Part shown: positions 45,583 to 55,142 of the stretch, piece after piece
Numbering within the stretch: position 1 is the first letter of the stretch
How the letters are laid out: each line of letters starts with the position of its first letter
Assembly: GCF_013248975.1 (NCBI RefSeq)
Contig: NZ_JABRWH010000001.1
Coordinates: forward strand, 1,054,001-1,118,000
Source: Neobacillus endophyticus
GTDB lineage: Bacteria > Bacillota > Bacilli > Bacillales > Cytobacillaceae
Direction of reading: 5' to 3'
DNA length: 64,000 nt
Program-made: the position numbers and the translations under genes
The notes under the pieces: model-generated
Database searches by the model: none
Told to the model about the DNA's origin: nothing
What the model saw: the letters and a program-made list of their open reading frames with translations, nothing else

Positions 45583-46563
45583 TCACCTCTTTGTCGATTG
45601 GCCGTCCATTAATTTCACTTCAAAATGATGGTGTAATTGCACAAGCGGCTTTCCTTCAATCATTTCTAATAATTGTTCAGCAGCCGTAAGTCCCAATTCG
45701 TAAATCGGCTGTGCCATGGTCGTGATTTCCGGATTGGTTAATTGGCTGAGCTGGATTCCGTCAAATCCGATTAAGGAGAGCTCTTCCGGGATTCGAATTC
45801 CCAGCTGCACCGCTGCCTTTAATACCCCAATAGCCATATAATCGTTGCCGGCAAATATCCCATCGATATCTGGATATTTTGTTAGTAACCCCTTTGTGGC
45901 CTCCGTTGTTTCCAACACATTATAGTTTCCATTCACAACTAATTCTGGGTGAAACCATGGTTCATTCTCAACCTCTTTCATAAATCCCTTATAACGTTCA
46001 TCCGCATTGCTGATGGCATGCGGCCCGCGGATATGGGCAATTTTTTGGCAGCCAATCTTCTTCAAATACTGAACTGCCTGCCGCGCCCCTTCATAGTTAT
46101 TAACTGTAACAGATGGAATATCAGGACTAATCTTTCGATCGAGAGCTACGATCGGAATATCCCTTGTTTCAATATGTTTGGGTGTTAATGTACTGGTGAC
46201 AATAATAATCCCATCCACATATTTTTGCTTCATGGCATCCAAATACATAATTTCCTTCTCCACTTTCCCATCCGAATTGCAGAGAATTAAGGTATATTCC
46301 TGACTGCTCATCACATCCTCTATCGCCCTCGCAATTTCAGGAAAGAAAGGGTTTTTAATATCAGGAACAATCAGGGCAATGGTTTTGGACTGTTTCTTAA
46401 AAAGGCTTCGCGCCACCTCATTCGGCATATAATTTAACGTGGAAATCGCCTGCAAAACCTTTTTCCGCGTTTCCTCATTTACATAGCCATTATTATTAAT
46501 CACCCTGGAAACAGTGGCAACAGACACCTTGGCCTCAGCTGCAACCTCTTTAATTGTACTCAT
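45583..46563 (-). CDS. rbsR: LacI-family ribose operon repressor
   Basis: 326 aa from ATG at 46561-46563; a GTG 12 bp upstream is possible but has no site. LacI helix-turn-helix STIKEVAAEAKVSVATVSRVINNNGYV is followed by a periplasmic-binding-like effector domain with NSDGKVEKEIMYLDAMKQKYVDG. It is the first gene of the operon. Four TGTAAC..GTTACA boxes lie upstream. Confidence 0.93.
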   Translation of the reverse strand: MSTIKEVAAEAKVSVATVSRVINNNGYVNEETRKKVLQAISTLNYMPNEVARSLFKKQSKTIALIVPDIKNPFFPEIARAIEDVMSSQEYTLILCNSDGKVEKEIMYLDAMKQKYVDGIIIVTSTLTPKHIETRDIPIVALDRKISPDIPSVTVNNYEGARQAVQYLKKIGCQKIAHIRGPHAISNADERYKGFMKEVENEPWFHPELVVNGNYNVLETTEATKGLLTKYPDIDGIFAGNDYMAIGVLKAAVQLGIRIPEELSLIGFDGIQLSQLTNPEITTMAQPIYELGLTAAEQLLEMIEGKPLVQLHHHFEVKLMDGQSTKR

Positions 46564-46603
46564 CCGCTTTTCCACTCCATTATCGTAGCCTGTTCTTAGT
46601 TTG

Positions 46604-46617
46604 TGTAACCCGTTACA
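46604..46617. promoter_or_regulatory. RbsR-type box 1
   Basis: TGTAACCCGTTACA, LacI-family style palindrome with central CpG, 41 bp upstream of rbsR. Confidence 0.82.
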
Positions 46618-46639
46618 TATTCAGTAAAAAATAAAAATA

Positions 46640-46653
46640 TGTAACCCGTTACA
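46640..46653. promoter_or_regulatory. RbsR-type box 2
   Basis: TGTAACCCGTTACA, identical to box 1; starts are 36 bp apart. Confidence 0.82.
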
Positions 46654-46713
46654 CATATCTTTTTAAAAAATTTCTTATAATCTATTAGATGATCATCGTT
46701 TTTTGCATACACA

Positions 46714-46727
46714 TGTAACCCGTTACA
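46714..46727. promoter_or_regulatory. RbsR-type box 3
   Basis: TGTAACCCGTTACA, identical to boxes 1 and 2, 74 bp beyond box 2. Confidence 0.8.
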
Positions 46728-46744
46728 TATCATTCAATACTGAA

Positions 46745-46758
46745 TGTAATCGGTTACA
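46745..46758. promoter_or_regulatory. RbsR-type box 4
   Basis: TGTAATCGGTTACA, one arm slightly changed, 31 bp from box 3. The remaining sequence to 46965 contains no gene. Confidence 0.72.
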
Positions 46759-46965
46759 TATCAATCTATTAATCATTTTAGACGCTGTTTTATGGTTCGT
46801 CAATACTTTATTTTCCAAAAGGCTTTCATCTATGTGTTTACGCTCATCAACTAGGGAACACCCAACAGCGGGCAAATTTCTACCTATCATTTGATATTCT
46901 CAGTAACATATCTTAAAATTTGGAAATATTAGATTTTATTTGCAATTTGAACAGGGGTGGAAAAT

Positions 46966-47877
46966 TTGAAGTTAGCATACGTTCAGCTTGCTTTAGCAAT
47001 GGCTTTCGTTGGAGCCAATGTAGCAGTGGGGAAAATAATTGTTGAACATGTTCCGATCTTTCTTTTTTCGGAAATCAGATTTTTAATTGCTTTGCTTTTT
47101 TTAATTCCCATGTCAAGGATGAGTAAGACGACCAAGAGAGTTCCGGGGAAAAAGAGCCAATGGGGGATTTTATTTTTACAAGCGTTTTTTGGCGTTTTTT
47201 TATTTAGCGTCCTGATGTTACATGGAGTCCAGTATACTTCCGCTACTGCAGCTGGAATTATTACAAGTACAGTTCCAGCCATTATTGCTTTATTATCGTT
47301 TTTCTTTTTGAAAGAAAAAATGTCTGTCGTTCAGGCATTTTCCATTTGTCTTTCTGTTTTGGGAATTGCCATCATTACCTATCAAGCACCATCATCAAAC
47401 ACAGACCCTCATTCTTTTTTACTTGGAAATGCCCTTGTATTCGGTGCTGTTATTTCAGAAGCACTTTTTACGATTTTTGCCAAGAAACTCTCTGATCTCT
47501 TCACTCCGGTTCAAATGGCTGTTTGGGTCAATATCATCGGATTTCTATTATTCATGCCTTTTGCCATAAAAGAGACTGTAAACTATAACTTTATGAACCT
47601 CACCTTCTCCATGTGGCTGCTGATCATTTATTATGCCGTAACCGCGAGTGTCCTATCGTTTATTCTTTGGTATCAGGGTGTTACAAAGGTAAAAGCAAAT
47701 ATCGCCGGGATATTCACAGGATTCCTTCCCGTGACAGCCGCATTGGCCGGTATTGTGATCCTGAAAGAACCATTTGGCTGGAGTCAATCGCTGGGAATCT
47801 TAAGCGTATTGGGAGCTATTTTCTTTGGAACCAGAGTGACAACAAGCAATAAATCCAGCAGAAATGATGCTGCTTAG
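46966..47877 (+). CDS. DMT-superfamily EamA exporter
   Basis: 303 aa with ten membrane helices arranged as two EamA repeats (about 5-135 and 150-290). The start is set at TTG 46966 (AGGGGTGG spaced 5 nt); GTG at 46957 is the alternative. PAxxALLSFFFLKEKMS and the second-repeat TGFLPVTAALAGIVILKEPFGWSQ are typical. Substrate unknown, commonly amino acids or metabolites. Confidence 0.88.
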   Translation: MKLAYVQLALAMAFVGANVAVGKIIVEHVPIFLFSEIRFLIALLFLIPMSRMSKTTKRVPGKKSQWGILFLQAFFGVFLFSVLMLHGVQYTSATAAGIITSTVPAIIALLSFFFLKEKMSVVQAFSICLSVLGIAIITYQAPSSNTDPHSFLLGNALVFGAVISEALFTIFAKKLSDLFTPVQMAVWVNIIGFLLFMPFAIKETVNYNFMNLTFSMWLLIIYYAVTASVLSFILWYQGVTKVKANIAGIFTGFLPVTAALAGIVILKEPFGWSQSLGILSVLGAIFFGTRVTTSNKSSRNDAA

Positions 47878-47895
47878 AAAGCTACTATTTTTTCG

Positions 47896-47940
47896 ACAAA
47901 AAAAAGGATGATTCATCGGGAATCATCCTTTTTTTATTTC
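47896..47940. terminator. Bidirectional terminator between DMT and symporter genes
   Basis: AAAAAAAGGATGATTC and GAATCATCCTTTTTTT form a near-perfect stem with ATCGG loop; T runs on both strands. Confidence 0.93.
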
Positions 47941-47949
47941 TAGTGCTGC

Positions 47950-49200
47950 TTATACCGCCGCTTTCTTTTCGGCAACGGCCCCCGATTTCTTGCTCTCCCA
48001 CTTCGTGATCACAAGGGCAGCAAGTGAATTTCCCACAATGTTAACGGCTGTACGAGCCATGTCCAGAATCCGGTCAATTCCTGCGATAAAAGCAAGGCCT
48101 TCAACAGGGATTCCCACACTGCCAAGAGTGGCAAGCAATACTACGAACGAAACACCAGGCACTCCAGCAATTCCTTTTGACGTCAGCATCAATACCAACA
48201 CCAATGTTATTTGATGACCAATACTCAAATGAATTCCGTACATTTGCGCGATAAACAAAGCCGCAATAGCTTGGTAAAGTGTAGAACCATCCAGGTTAAA
48301 AGAATAACCAGTTGGAATAACAAAAGAAGTGATGGCCTTCGGACAGCCCAATTTCTCCATTTTTTCCATGATCTTTGGAAGCACAGTTTCTGAGCTTGCT
48401 GTAGAATAACCCAGCAGTAATTCGTCCTTCAAATATTTTATCAGTTTAAAAATATTATAACCGGCAATCTTGGCAACAAGCCCCATAACTACAAGCACAA
48501 AGAAAATCATCGATCCATAAACAACAAGAACTAATTTCCCTAACGGAACAAGGGAAGATAAACCGAATGTTGAGACCGTTACACCGATTAGCGCAAAAAC
48601 ACCAAGCGGGGCCACTTTCATAATTTGATTGGTCACCTGGAACATTGCATCAGCCGTTCCCCGGAAAAACTGAAGAACCGGTGCCCCTTTCTCTCCAATA
48701 GCTGCTACGCCTAATCCAAACATCACCGAAAAGAAAATAACCGCCAGCATATCTCCATTCGCTAAAGATTGAATGATATTCGTTGGAACAATATTCACAA
48801 ACGTATCAACCATCGAATGAGACTCCGTAGTTTTCGCTGTTGTCACATAAGCATTAATATCTGTTTTGTTTAGGTGTGAACGATCCACTCCTGTTCCCGG
48901 ATGGAACAGGTTTGCTGCCAAAAGCCCCACCACAATGGCAATAGTTGTAATCACTTCAAAGTAAAGAATGGTTTTCCCGCCGAGTTTCCCAAGTGCCTTC
49001 ATATCACCTACACCAGCAACACCGACAATCAAACAGGAAACAACGATAGGTATCACGATCATTTTAATTAAATGTATAAAAATACTGCCAATTGGCTGCA
49101 AGTATTGAGCCACATGGGGATTCCCATAAAATATGCCTCCAACCGCAATTCCAAGTATTAATCCTATAAAAATTTGCCACGCCAACCCAATTCTTTTCAT
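47950..49200 (-). CDS. Sodium/proton:dicarboxylate (glutamate/aspartate) symporter, SDF family
   Basis: 416 aa of the DAACS/SDF family, with eight or so helices and two re-entrant loops. Diagnostic motifs are SSSETVLP-like TASSETVLPKIMEKME, PTGYSFNLDGSTLYQAIAALFIAQ (core NLDG motif) and DRILDMARTAVNIVGNSLAALVI. It resembles GltT/GltP/DctP. It is divergent from a LysR gene with a LysR box between, so it is likely regulated by it. Confidence 0.9.
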   Translation of the reverse strand: MKRIGLAWQIFIGLILGIAVGGIFYGNPHVAQYLQPIGSIFIHLIKMIVIPIVVSCLIVGVAGVGDMKALGKLGGKTILYFEVITTIAIVVGLLAANLFHPGTGVDRSHLNKTDINAYVTTAKTTESHSMVDTFVNIVPTNIIQSLANGDMLAVIFFSVMFGLGVAAIGEKGAPVLQFFRGTADAMFQVTNQIMKVAPLGVFALIGVTVSTFGLSSLVPLGKLVLVVYGSMIFFVLVVMGLVAKIAGYNIFKLIKYLKDELLLGYSTASSETVLPKIMEKMEKLGCPKAITSFVIPTGYSFNLDGSTLYQAIAALFIAQMYGIHLSIGHQITLVLVLMLTSKGIAGVPGVSFVVLLATLGSVGIPVEGLAFIAGIDRILDMARTAVNIVGNSLAALVITKWESKKSGAVAEKKAAV

Positions 49201-49280
49201 GTTTAGCTCTCCTTTTTTCTCTATGTATTTATTTTATATTTCCAGATCCATATTAACAATATATAATTTAGATAGAATTA

Positions 49281-49295
49281 ATCTCAAAATGAGAT
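49281..49295. promoter_or_regulatory. LysR-type T-N11-A box
   Basis: ATCTCAAAATGAGAT is a 15-bp inverted repeat with the classic T-N11-A layout, 15 bp upstream of the lysR-type gene and between the two divergent genes. Confidence 0.75.
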
Positions 49296-49309
49296 AGAAT
49301 GGTGATAGA

Positions 49310-50218
49310 ATGGAACTAAGACAATTAAAGTACTTTATTGAGGTGGCAAAACAGGAGCATTTTTCAATTGCTGCAGAAAATTTACATGTAGCCCAGTCAG
49401 CAGTCAGCCGCCAGGTAGGCCTATTGGAAAAGGAATTGGGAGTGGAGCTGTTTGAAAGAGAGGGCCGCAACGTCAAGTTAACCCCCATTGGAAAAACGTT
49501 TGCCGATCAAGCCATGCTGGCGCTAAAGGCAATTGACAACGCTGCACAGCTGATCCAAGAATATTTGAATCCGGAACGCGGGACCATTCGGATCGGCTTT
49601 CCCTCCAGCTTGGCAAGCAACACCCTGCCCATGATCATCTCTGCTTTTAAAAAAGCTCACCCGGATGTTCAATTTCATTTGCGGCAGGGAGCCTATGATT
49701 TTCTCACGGAGGCGATCAAGAAACGTGAGATCGATATCGCGTTCATTGGCCCTGTGCCGCCCAGTGATCCAGATATTCAAACCGATATCCTTTTCTCAGA
49801 GCCTTTTGTCGCCCTCTTGCCCCAAACACATGAACTGGCAGATAGACAAAGTTTGGCCTTATATCAATTAGAGCATGATGCATTTGTTCTTTTCCCCGAA
49901 GGGTTTGTTCTTCGGCAAATCGTAGTGAATGCTTGCCATCAAGCAGGTTTTCGGCCGCACACGCCTTATTTAGGCGAGGATTTGGACGCGATAAAAGGTC
50001 TTGTTTCGGCTGGAATCGGCGTCACACTTCTGCCACAGACAACGCTTTTCGGAAGTTTGCCTGAAGGAACCGTCAGCTTAAAAATCCAAGATCCCGAGGT
50101 TAAAAGAACCGTGGGAATTGTCATCCCCACCAACCGGCAGCTCTCTCCTTCGGAAAAATTGTTTCATGAATTTGTCCTCGACTACTTTAAAAAATTAAAT
50201 CATTGGTCATTAGAATGA
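49310..50218 (+). CDS. LysR-family regulator (GltC/CynR-like)
   Basis: 302 aa. The N-terminal winged helix MELRQLKYFIEVAKQEHFSIAAENLHVAQSAVSRQVGLLEKELGVELFER (read in parts) is typical; the substrate-binding domain starts at about 90 with GTIRIGFPSSLASNTLPMIISAFKKAHP. It probably controls the divergent dicarboxylate/glutamate symporter in response to a carboxylate ligand; that link rests on position and the T-N11-A box. Confidence 0.9.
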   Translation: MELRQLKYFIEVAKQEHFSIAAENLHVAQSAVSRQVGLLEKELGVELFEREGRNVKLTPIGKTFADQAMLALKAIDNAAQLIQEYLNPERGTIRIGFPSSLASNTLPMIISAFKKAHPDVQFHLRQGAYDFLTEAIKKREIDIAFIGPVPPSDPDIQTDILFSEPFVALLPQTHELADRQSLALYQLEHDAFVLFPEGFVLRQIVVNACHQAGFRPHTPYLGEDLDAIKGLVSAGIGVTLLPQTTLFGSLPEGTVSLKIQDPEVKRTVGIVIPTNRQLSPSEKLFHEFVLDYFKKLNHWSLE

Positions 50219-50238
50219 TAATGACCTTAGTGAAGAGA

Positions 50239-50272
50239 AAAGGGACAGCCAAAACAATTTGGTTGTCCCCAT
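50239..50272. terminator. Convergent terminator hairpin
   Basis: GGGACAGCCAAA and TTTGGTTGTCCC form a 12-bp stem (one G:U) with ACAA loop between the convergent lysR-type and GGDEF-EAL genes. T runs are weak. Confidence 0.65.
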
Positions 50273-50285
50273 TCCATAGTGATTT

Positions 50286-52229
50286 TTATATGATCCGGAT
50301 CGTTGGATCTTGTTTATGAAATAATGCCTCTAAGTCCTCTGCTGGTATTGGTCTACTATAATAGTATCCTTGCCCAAATCGGCAGCCGTTTTTAAAAATG
50401 AAAGCAGCCTGTTCTTTCGTTTCGATCCCTTCCGCAATTAATTGGAAATTTAAATTGTTGCCCATGTTGATAATTGTTCTTACTAATGTTGCAACAGTTG
50501 TGTTTGTAATAACGTCTTTTACAAATGATCTATCTATTTTCACATAATCGATCGGCAAGCGGCTCAAAACACTTAGTGAAGAATACCCCGTTCCGAAATC
50601 ATCCATAGCTATTTTGATTCCTAGTTTCTTCAATTCATTCAATATAATCGAGGATTCTTTAACGTTTTGCATGACAGACTCTGTTATTTCTATTGCTAAA
50701 AATTCCGGTGACAGTTGATTTTCCAAAAGTGTCTGTTTCAAGATTTCCACGAATTGTTTATCTTTAAACTGTAATGGCGAGACATTCACAGATACCTTAA
50801 TAAAAATGCCTCTTTCCTGCCACCTTTTTATTTGCTTGCAGGCGGTTTGGAGAACCCACTTTCCAACATGAAGAATCACCCCCGATTCCTCTGCTATAGA
50901 AATAAACTCAACCGGCGAAACATTTCCAAATTTGGGGTGATGCCAACGCAATAAAGCTTCTGCTCCCTTGATCTCCCCTGTTTCCAATTCTACTTGTGGC
51001 TGATATTGCAGGAATAACTCATTCTTTTCTATGGCTGTTCGAAGCCCCATTTCTAAATCCATTTTTCTTTGGTGGACAGCATCTAACGCCGTTGTATAGA
51101 ATTGAAAATTGTTTTTCCCTTGCTTTTTCGCAGAGTACATGGCCTGATCTGCTTTTCTGAGTAATTGCTGAATATCCTCGCCATCATTAGGGAATAAGCT
51201 GATTCCTATACTTATAGAAGAATAGATTTTTTCTTTTTTTAATAGAATAAAGGATGAAATGACATCTTGGATTCGTTGGACAGCTAGTTCCACCTGTTCC
51301 CTATCTGCCGCATTCATTAAAACGATAAATTCATCGCCACCTAAACGGGCAAGAAGATCCTGTTCTCCTACACACGACTTCAATCTTTTGGCAACCTCCT
51401 GGAGAAAATGGTCGCCTGCTAAATACCCCATCGTGTCATTCACCATTTTAAAGGAATCCAAGTCCATAAACAGGATTGCCAACTGCAAATTTTGCTGCTT
51501 GCATTCTTCCAATTTCTCACAAAAGCATGTAAAAAGATAATTTCGATTTGGCAAATCCGTGAGCTGGTCATAATAGGCCAAGTATTTTATACTTTCCCCG
51601 GTTATTTTCTGATCGTTAATATCTATCGTCATGCCAATTAAATTGGTTATTTCCCCCGAGGAATCCACTAAAGGTTTGATAATACCCCTTACCCACTTCG
51701 TTTCTCCATCTTTTTGGATAATCCGATACTCACGACTCGTTATGTTTCCTTCAAATAATTCTTTTTCGGAGGACTCTATGATCGTTTTGTCGTCTGGATG
51801 GACCACCTTTTTCCAAAGCATAGGTTCTTGCTTAAATTCCTTCTTTGAGTAGCCATAAAGACATTCCGTTCCCTTCGAAACGATCACGCGATTGGTCGAT
51901 AAATCCAAATGCCAGATCGAAGCATTAACATTATCGATGACAAGCTCTAATTGTTCTTGTTGTTGAAGGAGCTGGCATTCATTCTCTAATAATATCGTAT
52001 TGTTGTAGGCAAGTACTTTGAGAAGATACCTGGCCTTATCGAATTGTTTTCCTAAAAACCAAGCAATAATAATCGAGAAAACTCCGACACTTAAATTTAA
52101 AAAAGTTTCATAAGGCTTATTCAGATGATGATAATGCAAATAAAATCCAACAGTAATCAACACATATGGCAGAGAAGCTGCCATCCTGCCTGCATATTCC
52201 AATGATGCATCCTCCCAAGAAGTAAACAT
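50286..52229 (-). CDS. Membrane-anchored PAS-GGDEF-EAL enzyme under a c-di-GMP riboswitch
   Basis: 647 aa. Two membrane helices (about 20-35 and 44-60) are followed by a coiled segment and one PAS domain (about 95-205, with PAC end WVRGIIKPLVDSSGEITNLIGMTIDI). A GGDEF domain (ARLGGDEFIVLM, about residue 300) and an EAL domain (GAEALLRWHHP, about residue 423) come next, with DDFGTGYSSL, KIDRSFV and IAEGIET intact. Both catalytic signatures look functional. No strong ribosome site precedes M1; M16 is an alternative. The upstream riboswitch and terminator imply feedback by its own product or substrate. The N-terminal region resembles the protein at 1317-3875. Confidence 0.93.
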   Translation of the reverse strand: MFTSWEDASLEYAGRMAASLPYVLITVGFYLHYHHLNKPYETFLNLSVGVFSIIIAWFLGKQFDKARYLLKVLAYNNTILLENECQLLQQQEQLELVIDNVNASIWHLDLSTNRVIVSKGTECLYGYSKKEFKQEPMLWKKVVHPDDKTIIESSEKELFEGNITSREYRIIQKDGETKWVRGIIKPLVDSSGEITNLIGMTIDINDQKITGESIKYLAYYDQLTDLPNRNYLFTCFCEKLEECKQQNLQLAILFMDLDSFKMVNDTMGYLAGDHFLQEVAKRLKSCVGEQDLLARLGGDEFIVLMNAADREQVELAVQRIQDVISSFILLKKEKIYSSISIGISLFPNDGEDIQQLLRKADQAMYSAKKQGKNNFQFYTTALDAVHQRKMDLEMGLRTAIEKNELFLQYQPQVELETGEIKGAEALLRWHHPKFGNVSPVEFISIAEESGVILHVGKWVLQTACKQIKRWQERGIFIKVSVNVSPLQFKDKQFVEILKQTLLENQLSPEFLAIEITESVMQNVKESSIILNELKKLGIKIAMDDFGTGYSSLSVLSRLPIDYVKIDRSFVKDVITNTTVATLVRTIINMGNNLNFQLIAEGIETKEQAAFIFKNGCRFGQGYYYSRPIPAEDLEALFHKQDPTIRII

Positions 52230-52260
52230 ACAAGATAACTTCTAAATTCATGATCCTTAT

Positions 52261-52297
52261 AAAAAGAAAAAGTTATCTCCAAAAGGAAATAACTTTG
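52261..52297 (-). terminator. Riboswitch-associated terminator
   Basis: On the minus strand AAGTTATTTCC and GGAGATAACTT pair (one mismatch) around TTTT, followed by TTTCTTTTT. It sits between aptamer and coding region. Confidence 0.88.
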
Positions 52298-52307
52298 AAA
52301 AATAACA

Positions 52308-52396
52308 TTTCCTTTGGTAACTCAGCCACCATAGGTTTTACCCGTTAGGTCTGGAGCTTTGCGTCCTCACCTTTCGATGAGTTTGCCTTTATCATT
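52308..52396 (-). ncRNA. c-di-GMP-I (GEMM) riboswitch upstream of the GGDEF-EAL gene
   Basis: Minus-strand motifs in order: GGCAAACTCATCGAAAGGTG (GAAA tetraloop stem), GGACGCAAAGCTCC, AGACCTAACGG and closing GAGTTACC. These are the class I aptamer elements. The terminator follows within about 12 nt. Confidence 0.95.
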
Positions 52397-52708
52397 CAGA
52401 TCTGTTGCTAGATTGTTTTGGGTTAGAAAAAACATCTAGTTCTATAATACTACAAATTTCTACAAATGTGTGTCGAATTTAGTATATTTTTGTATTAAAT
52501 TTAAGTAAGGCCATGCCATTGTCATACTTTTTACAATAGATATACCTATTTTCATTTTTTCGTGACACGAAAAATCATCATTGAATTTATCTCCACATTT
52601 CATACATAATGTAAATGTGAACTTTTTGTTCAATATAGTGGGGGCTATAGAATTCGCACAAAAATAGGGAGGCACACTGCCTCTCGATTAATGAAAGGAG
52701 AAACAAAT
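52397..52708. other. Gene-free stretch between riboswitch promoter and MFS gene
   Basis: About 310 bp. A minus-strand TATTAT near 52445 may be the -10 for the riboswitch transcript. An AT-rich region with direct short repeats precedes the MFS gene. No gene found. Confidence 0.45.
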
Positions 52709-54223
52709 TTGAGTCATCAAACCAATCGCACGATGGTTACTGTCGCCATGATGGTCGCTACATTTTTAACGGCCATTGACGTAACAGTGGTCAGTACGGC
52801 CATGCCACATATTGTTCGTGAACTGCAAGGACTGAGTCTTTACAGCTGGGTATTCGCGATTTACACACTGACAACAAGCGTGACAACACCCATTTATGGA
52901 AAGCTGGCCGACCTTTTCGGCCGCAAGGTCATTTTTAGCATTGGGGTCGTTTTATTTGTACTTGGATCTGTATTATCTGGTATGTCACAAACAATGAATC
53001 AGCTTATCTGGTTCCGGGCATTTCAGGGAATTGGCGCCGGTGCCGTAATGCCGATCACATTTACTATTATTGGGGATATTTTCCCAGGTGAACAGCGAGC
53101 TAAAATGCAAGGTGTGTTTAGCGGCGTCTGGGGGATCGCAGGTCTCCTTGGTCCTCTTGTCGGCGGAATGTTCGTCGATCACTTTTCATGGCGATGGATT
53201 TTCTACATAAATGTACCTGTCGGTGCCATTTCACTCATTCTTGTCATAATGTTTTTACACGAAAACTTTGAACGCAAGTCGAAGAAAATTGATTATTTGG
53301 GTGCCCTCGTGTTTACTGCCGGGATTTCAGCTCTGCTTTATGCTTTGCTGAACGGCGGATCCAAATATGCCTGGGGAAGCTCTACCATTATACTGTTATT
53401 TGTTGTCGCAGCCATTGGTATTCTTTTGTTCCTTTGGATTGAAACGAAGGTGGAAGAACCGATGCTGCCCCTTTCGTTATTTAAAAATCCGGTCATTGCC
53501 GTATCAAACATTATTGGATTTTTTATCAGTTTCGTACTGATTGGAGTCAACGTCTATTTACCAATGTGGATTCAAACGATCCTGAACCACAGCGCCACAA
53601 GCTCAGGCCTGACATTAATGCCGATGTCCTTTGCTTGGCCGTTAGCTTCCACTTTTGCAGGAAGGTATATGTACAAGATCGGCTCTAAGAAGACCGCACT
53701 GATTGGCGTGATTCTCGTATCGTTGGGAACAGCGTGGACATTGGCCGTTGGACTAAATTCACCATACTGGTATTTTGTTGGCATCATGATTGTTCTCGGC
53801 TTTGGAATGGGGTACGCTGTGACTCCAACAACGGTTCTGATCCAGTCAGCAGTTGGCTGGCAGATGCGCGGGGCAGCTACCGCCTCCAACTCCTTTGTCC
53901 GTTCACTCGGGCAAACCATTGGGATTACCATTTTAGGCAGTTTGTTTAACTCATCTGTTACCAAATATGCTGAATCACACATGCCAGCGAATGCTGGTAG
54001 TCATGCAGGCAATATCAGCAGCTTCCTGCAGTCCAGCGGCGGTTCATCAAATTCTATGTTGAAACTCCCGCCTGCACTAAGGGAACTAATCGATCAAGCA
54101 CTCGCACACGCGATTCATCAAGTCTTTATCGTAATCTTTATCATTGCCATTGCAAGCATATTGGCTACCATCTTCCTGCCTTCCCATCAAAAAGTGATGG
54201 AACAGCAAAAACAAGTGAACTGA
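52709..54223 (+). CDS. DHA2-family (14-TM) multidrug efflux MFS transporter
   Basis: 504 aa from TTG at 52709-52711, 8 nt after AAAGGAG; the ATG at 52691 precedes that ribosome site and is unlikely. The family signature is [23 protein letters not shown] (motif D1), then [13 protein letters not shown] (motif A) and [16 protein letters not shown] (motif C). This fits EmrB/QacA drug:proton antiporters. The regulator is not adjacent. Confidence 0.92.
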   Translation: MSHQTNRTMVTVAMMVATFLTAIDVTVVSTAMPHIVRELQGLSLYSWVFAIYTLTTSVTTPIYGKLADLFGRKVIFSIGVVLFVLGSVLSGMSQTMNQLIWFRAFQGIGAGAVMPITFTIIGDIFPGEQRAKMQGVFSGVWGIAGLLGPLVGGMFVDHFSWRWIFYINVPVGAISLILVIMFLHENFERKSKKIDYLGALVFTAGISALLYALLNGGSKYAWGSSTIILLFVVAAIGILLFLWIETKVEEPMLPLSLFKNPVIAVSNIIGFFISFVLIGVNVYLPMWIQTILNHSATSSGLTLMPMSFAWPLASTFAGRYMYKIGSKKTALIGVILVSLGTAWTLAVGLNSPYWYFVGIMIVLGFGMGYAVTPTTVLIQSAVGWQMRGAATASNSFVRSLGQTIGITILGSLFNSSVTKYAESHMPANAGSHAGNISSFLQSSGGSSNSMLKLPPALRELIDQALAHAIHQVFIVIFIIAIASILATIFLPSHQKVMEQQKQVN

Positions 54224-54230
54224 TCAATCT

Positions 54231-54274
54231 TCGATACCTTTCCTGCCAGTGATAGCAGGGGAGGTATTTTAACT
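54231..54274 (+). terminator. Terminator of the efflux gene
   Basis: ATACCTTTCCTGC and GCAGGGGAGGTAT pair (with G:U), followed by TTTAACTT. Confidence 0.8.
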
Positions 54275-54691
54275 TAATGGCAAAGTCAGGGATTATAGCT
54301 GATCTAAATCAGTCGTGTCACTGACAAGGAAATAGTAGCATTCATTCCCGAATATGCTGGCCCAACACCGAATTTAAGAAGAAACTTATGTAAATTAATA
54401 ATTTATTAAGTTTCATAGGGTAAAATTCGAATATGAAAACGATGAAGTTTTTCATAGACCCCCTTATTATATTTTTTCTGAAGCCCTTGAGAGAGTTTCT
54501 CTCGAGGGCTATTTTTTTGCTCTTTAAACTGATCTGTTAGATACATAGATGAACGTTTCGCATACTTCTTTGGCTAGTGATAATTGTGTCGCCGGTCTAC
54601 TCCTTAATTTCAAAATGAGGACATATGTCCTTCACAATCACCCCCATCTATCTTTTAATAAAACTAAAGTATTGAATAGAGGAGAACGACC
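54275..54691. other. Gene-free stretch with a second terminator
   Basis: No intact gene. At 54481-54521 GCCCTTGAGAGA and TCTCTCGAGGGC form a strong hairpin followed by ATTTTTTTGC, a terminator with no gene before it. A short coding-like piece near 54328-54410 (DKEIVAFIPEYAGPTPNLRR in one frame) might be the remnant of whatever it served. Confidence 0.5.
54618..54631. promoter_or_regulatory. 14-bp palindrome upstream of the ydcZ/crp operon
   Basis: AGGACATATGTCCT is perfectly symmetric, 61 bp before the first gene, within TGAGGACATATGTCCTTCA. Candidate site for the Crp/Fnr-type regulator encoded in the operon. Confidence 0.55.
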
Positions 54692-55117
54692 ATGAAAGGA
54701 AGTTTATTTGCTTTTTTAGGCGGAGCCTTTATTACCTTGCAAGGAGTGGCTAATACTAGAATTAGTGATGATATCGGCACCTGGCAGGCAGCGACGCTTA
54801 CCCAGCTGACTGGATTTATTGCAGCGCTGCTGATTTTGACGGTTTCCAAAGGTAAAACCTGGAGAAATTTAAAACATGTGAAGCCTTTATTTCTAATTGG
54901 CGGCGCCTTCGCGGCCATTATTATATTCACGAATGTCACATCCATCCAAAGAATTGGCGTGACCCTTTCAATTGCATCCATACTGATAGCCCAGCTGTGT
55001 ATCACCTTTTTAATAGATAGCAATGGCTGGTTTGGCGTGGCGAAACAACAGATGAAACTGCCACAGTTTATTGGCATTGGCATGATGATTGCCGGTGTCG
55101 TTTTACTGGGGTTTTGA
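54692..55117 (+). CDS. YdcZ/DUF606-family DMT membrane protein (first)
   Basis: 141 aa with five membrane helices; AFLGGAFITLQGVANTRISDDIGTWQAATLTQLTGF is typical of the YdcZ (DUF606) family, and the end LPQFIGIGMMIAGVVLLGF is conserved with the second copy. These half-size transporters often occur as pairs and are thought to form heterodimers. Start ATG after GAGGAGAACGACC. Substrate unknown. Confidence 0.88.
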   Translation: MKGSLFAFLGGAFITLQGVANTRISDDIGTWQAATLTQLTGFIAALLILTVSKGKTWRNLKHVKPLFLIGGAFAAIIIFTNVTSIQRIGVTLSIASILIAQLCITFLIDSNGWFGVAKQQMKLPQFIGIGMMIAGVVLLGF

Positions 55118-55142
55118 AAACTACTTGGAGGGTTCCAAAGGT

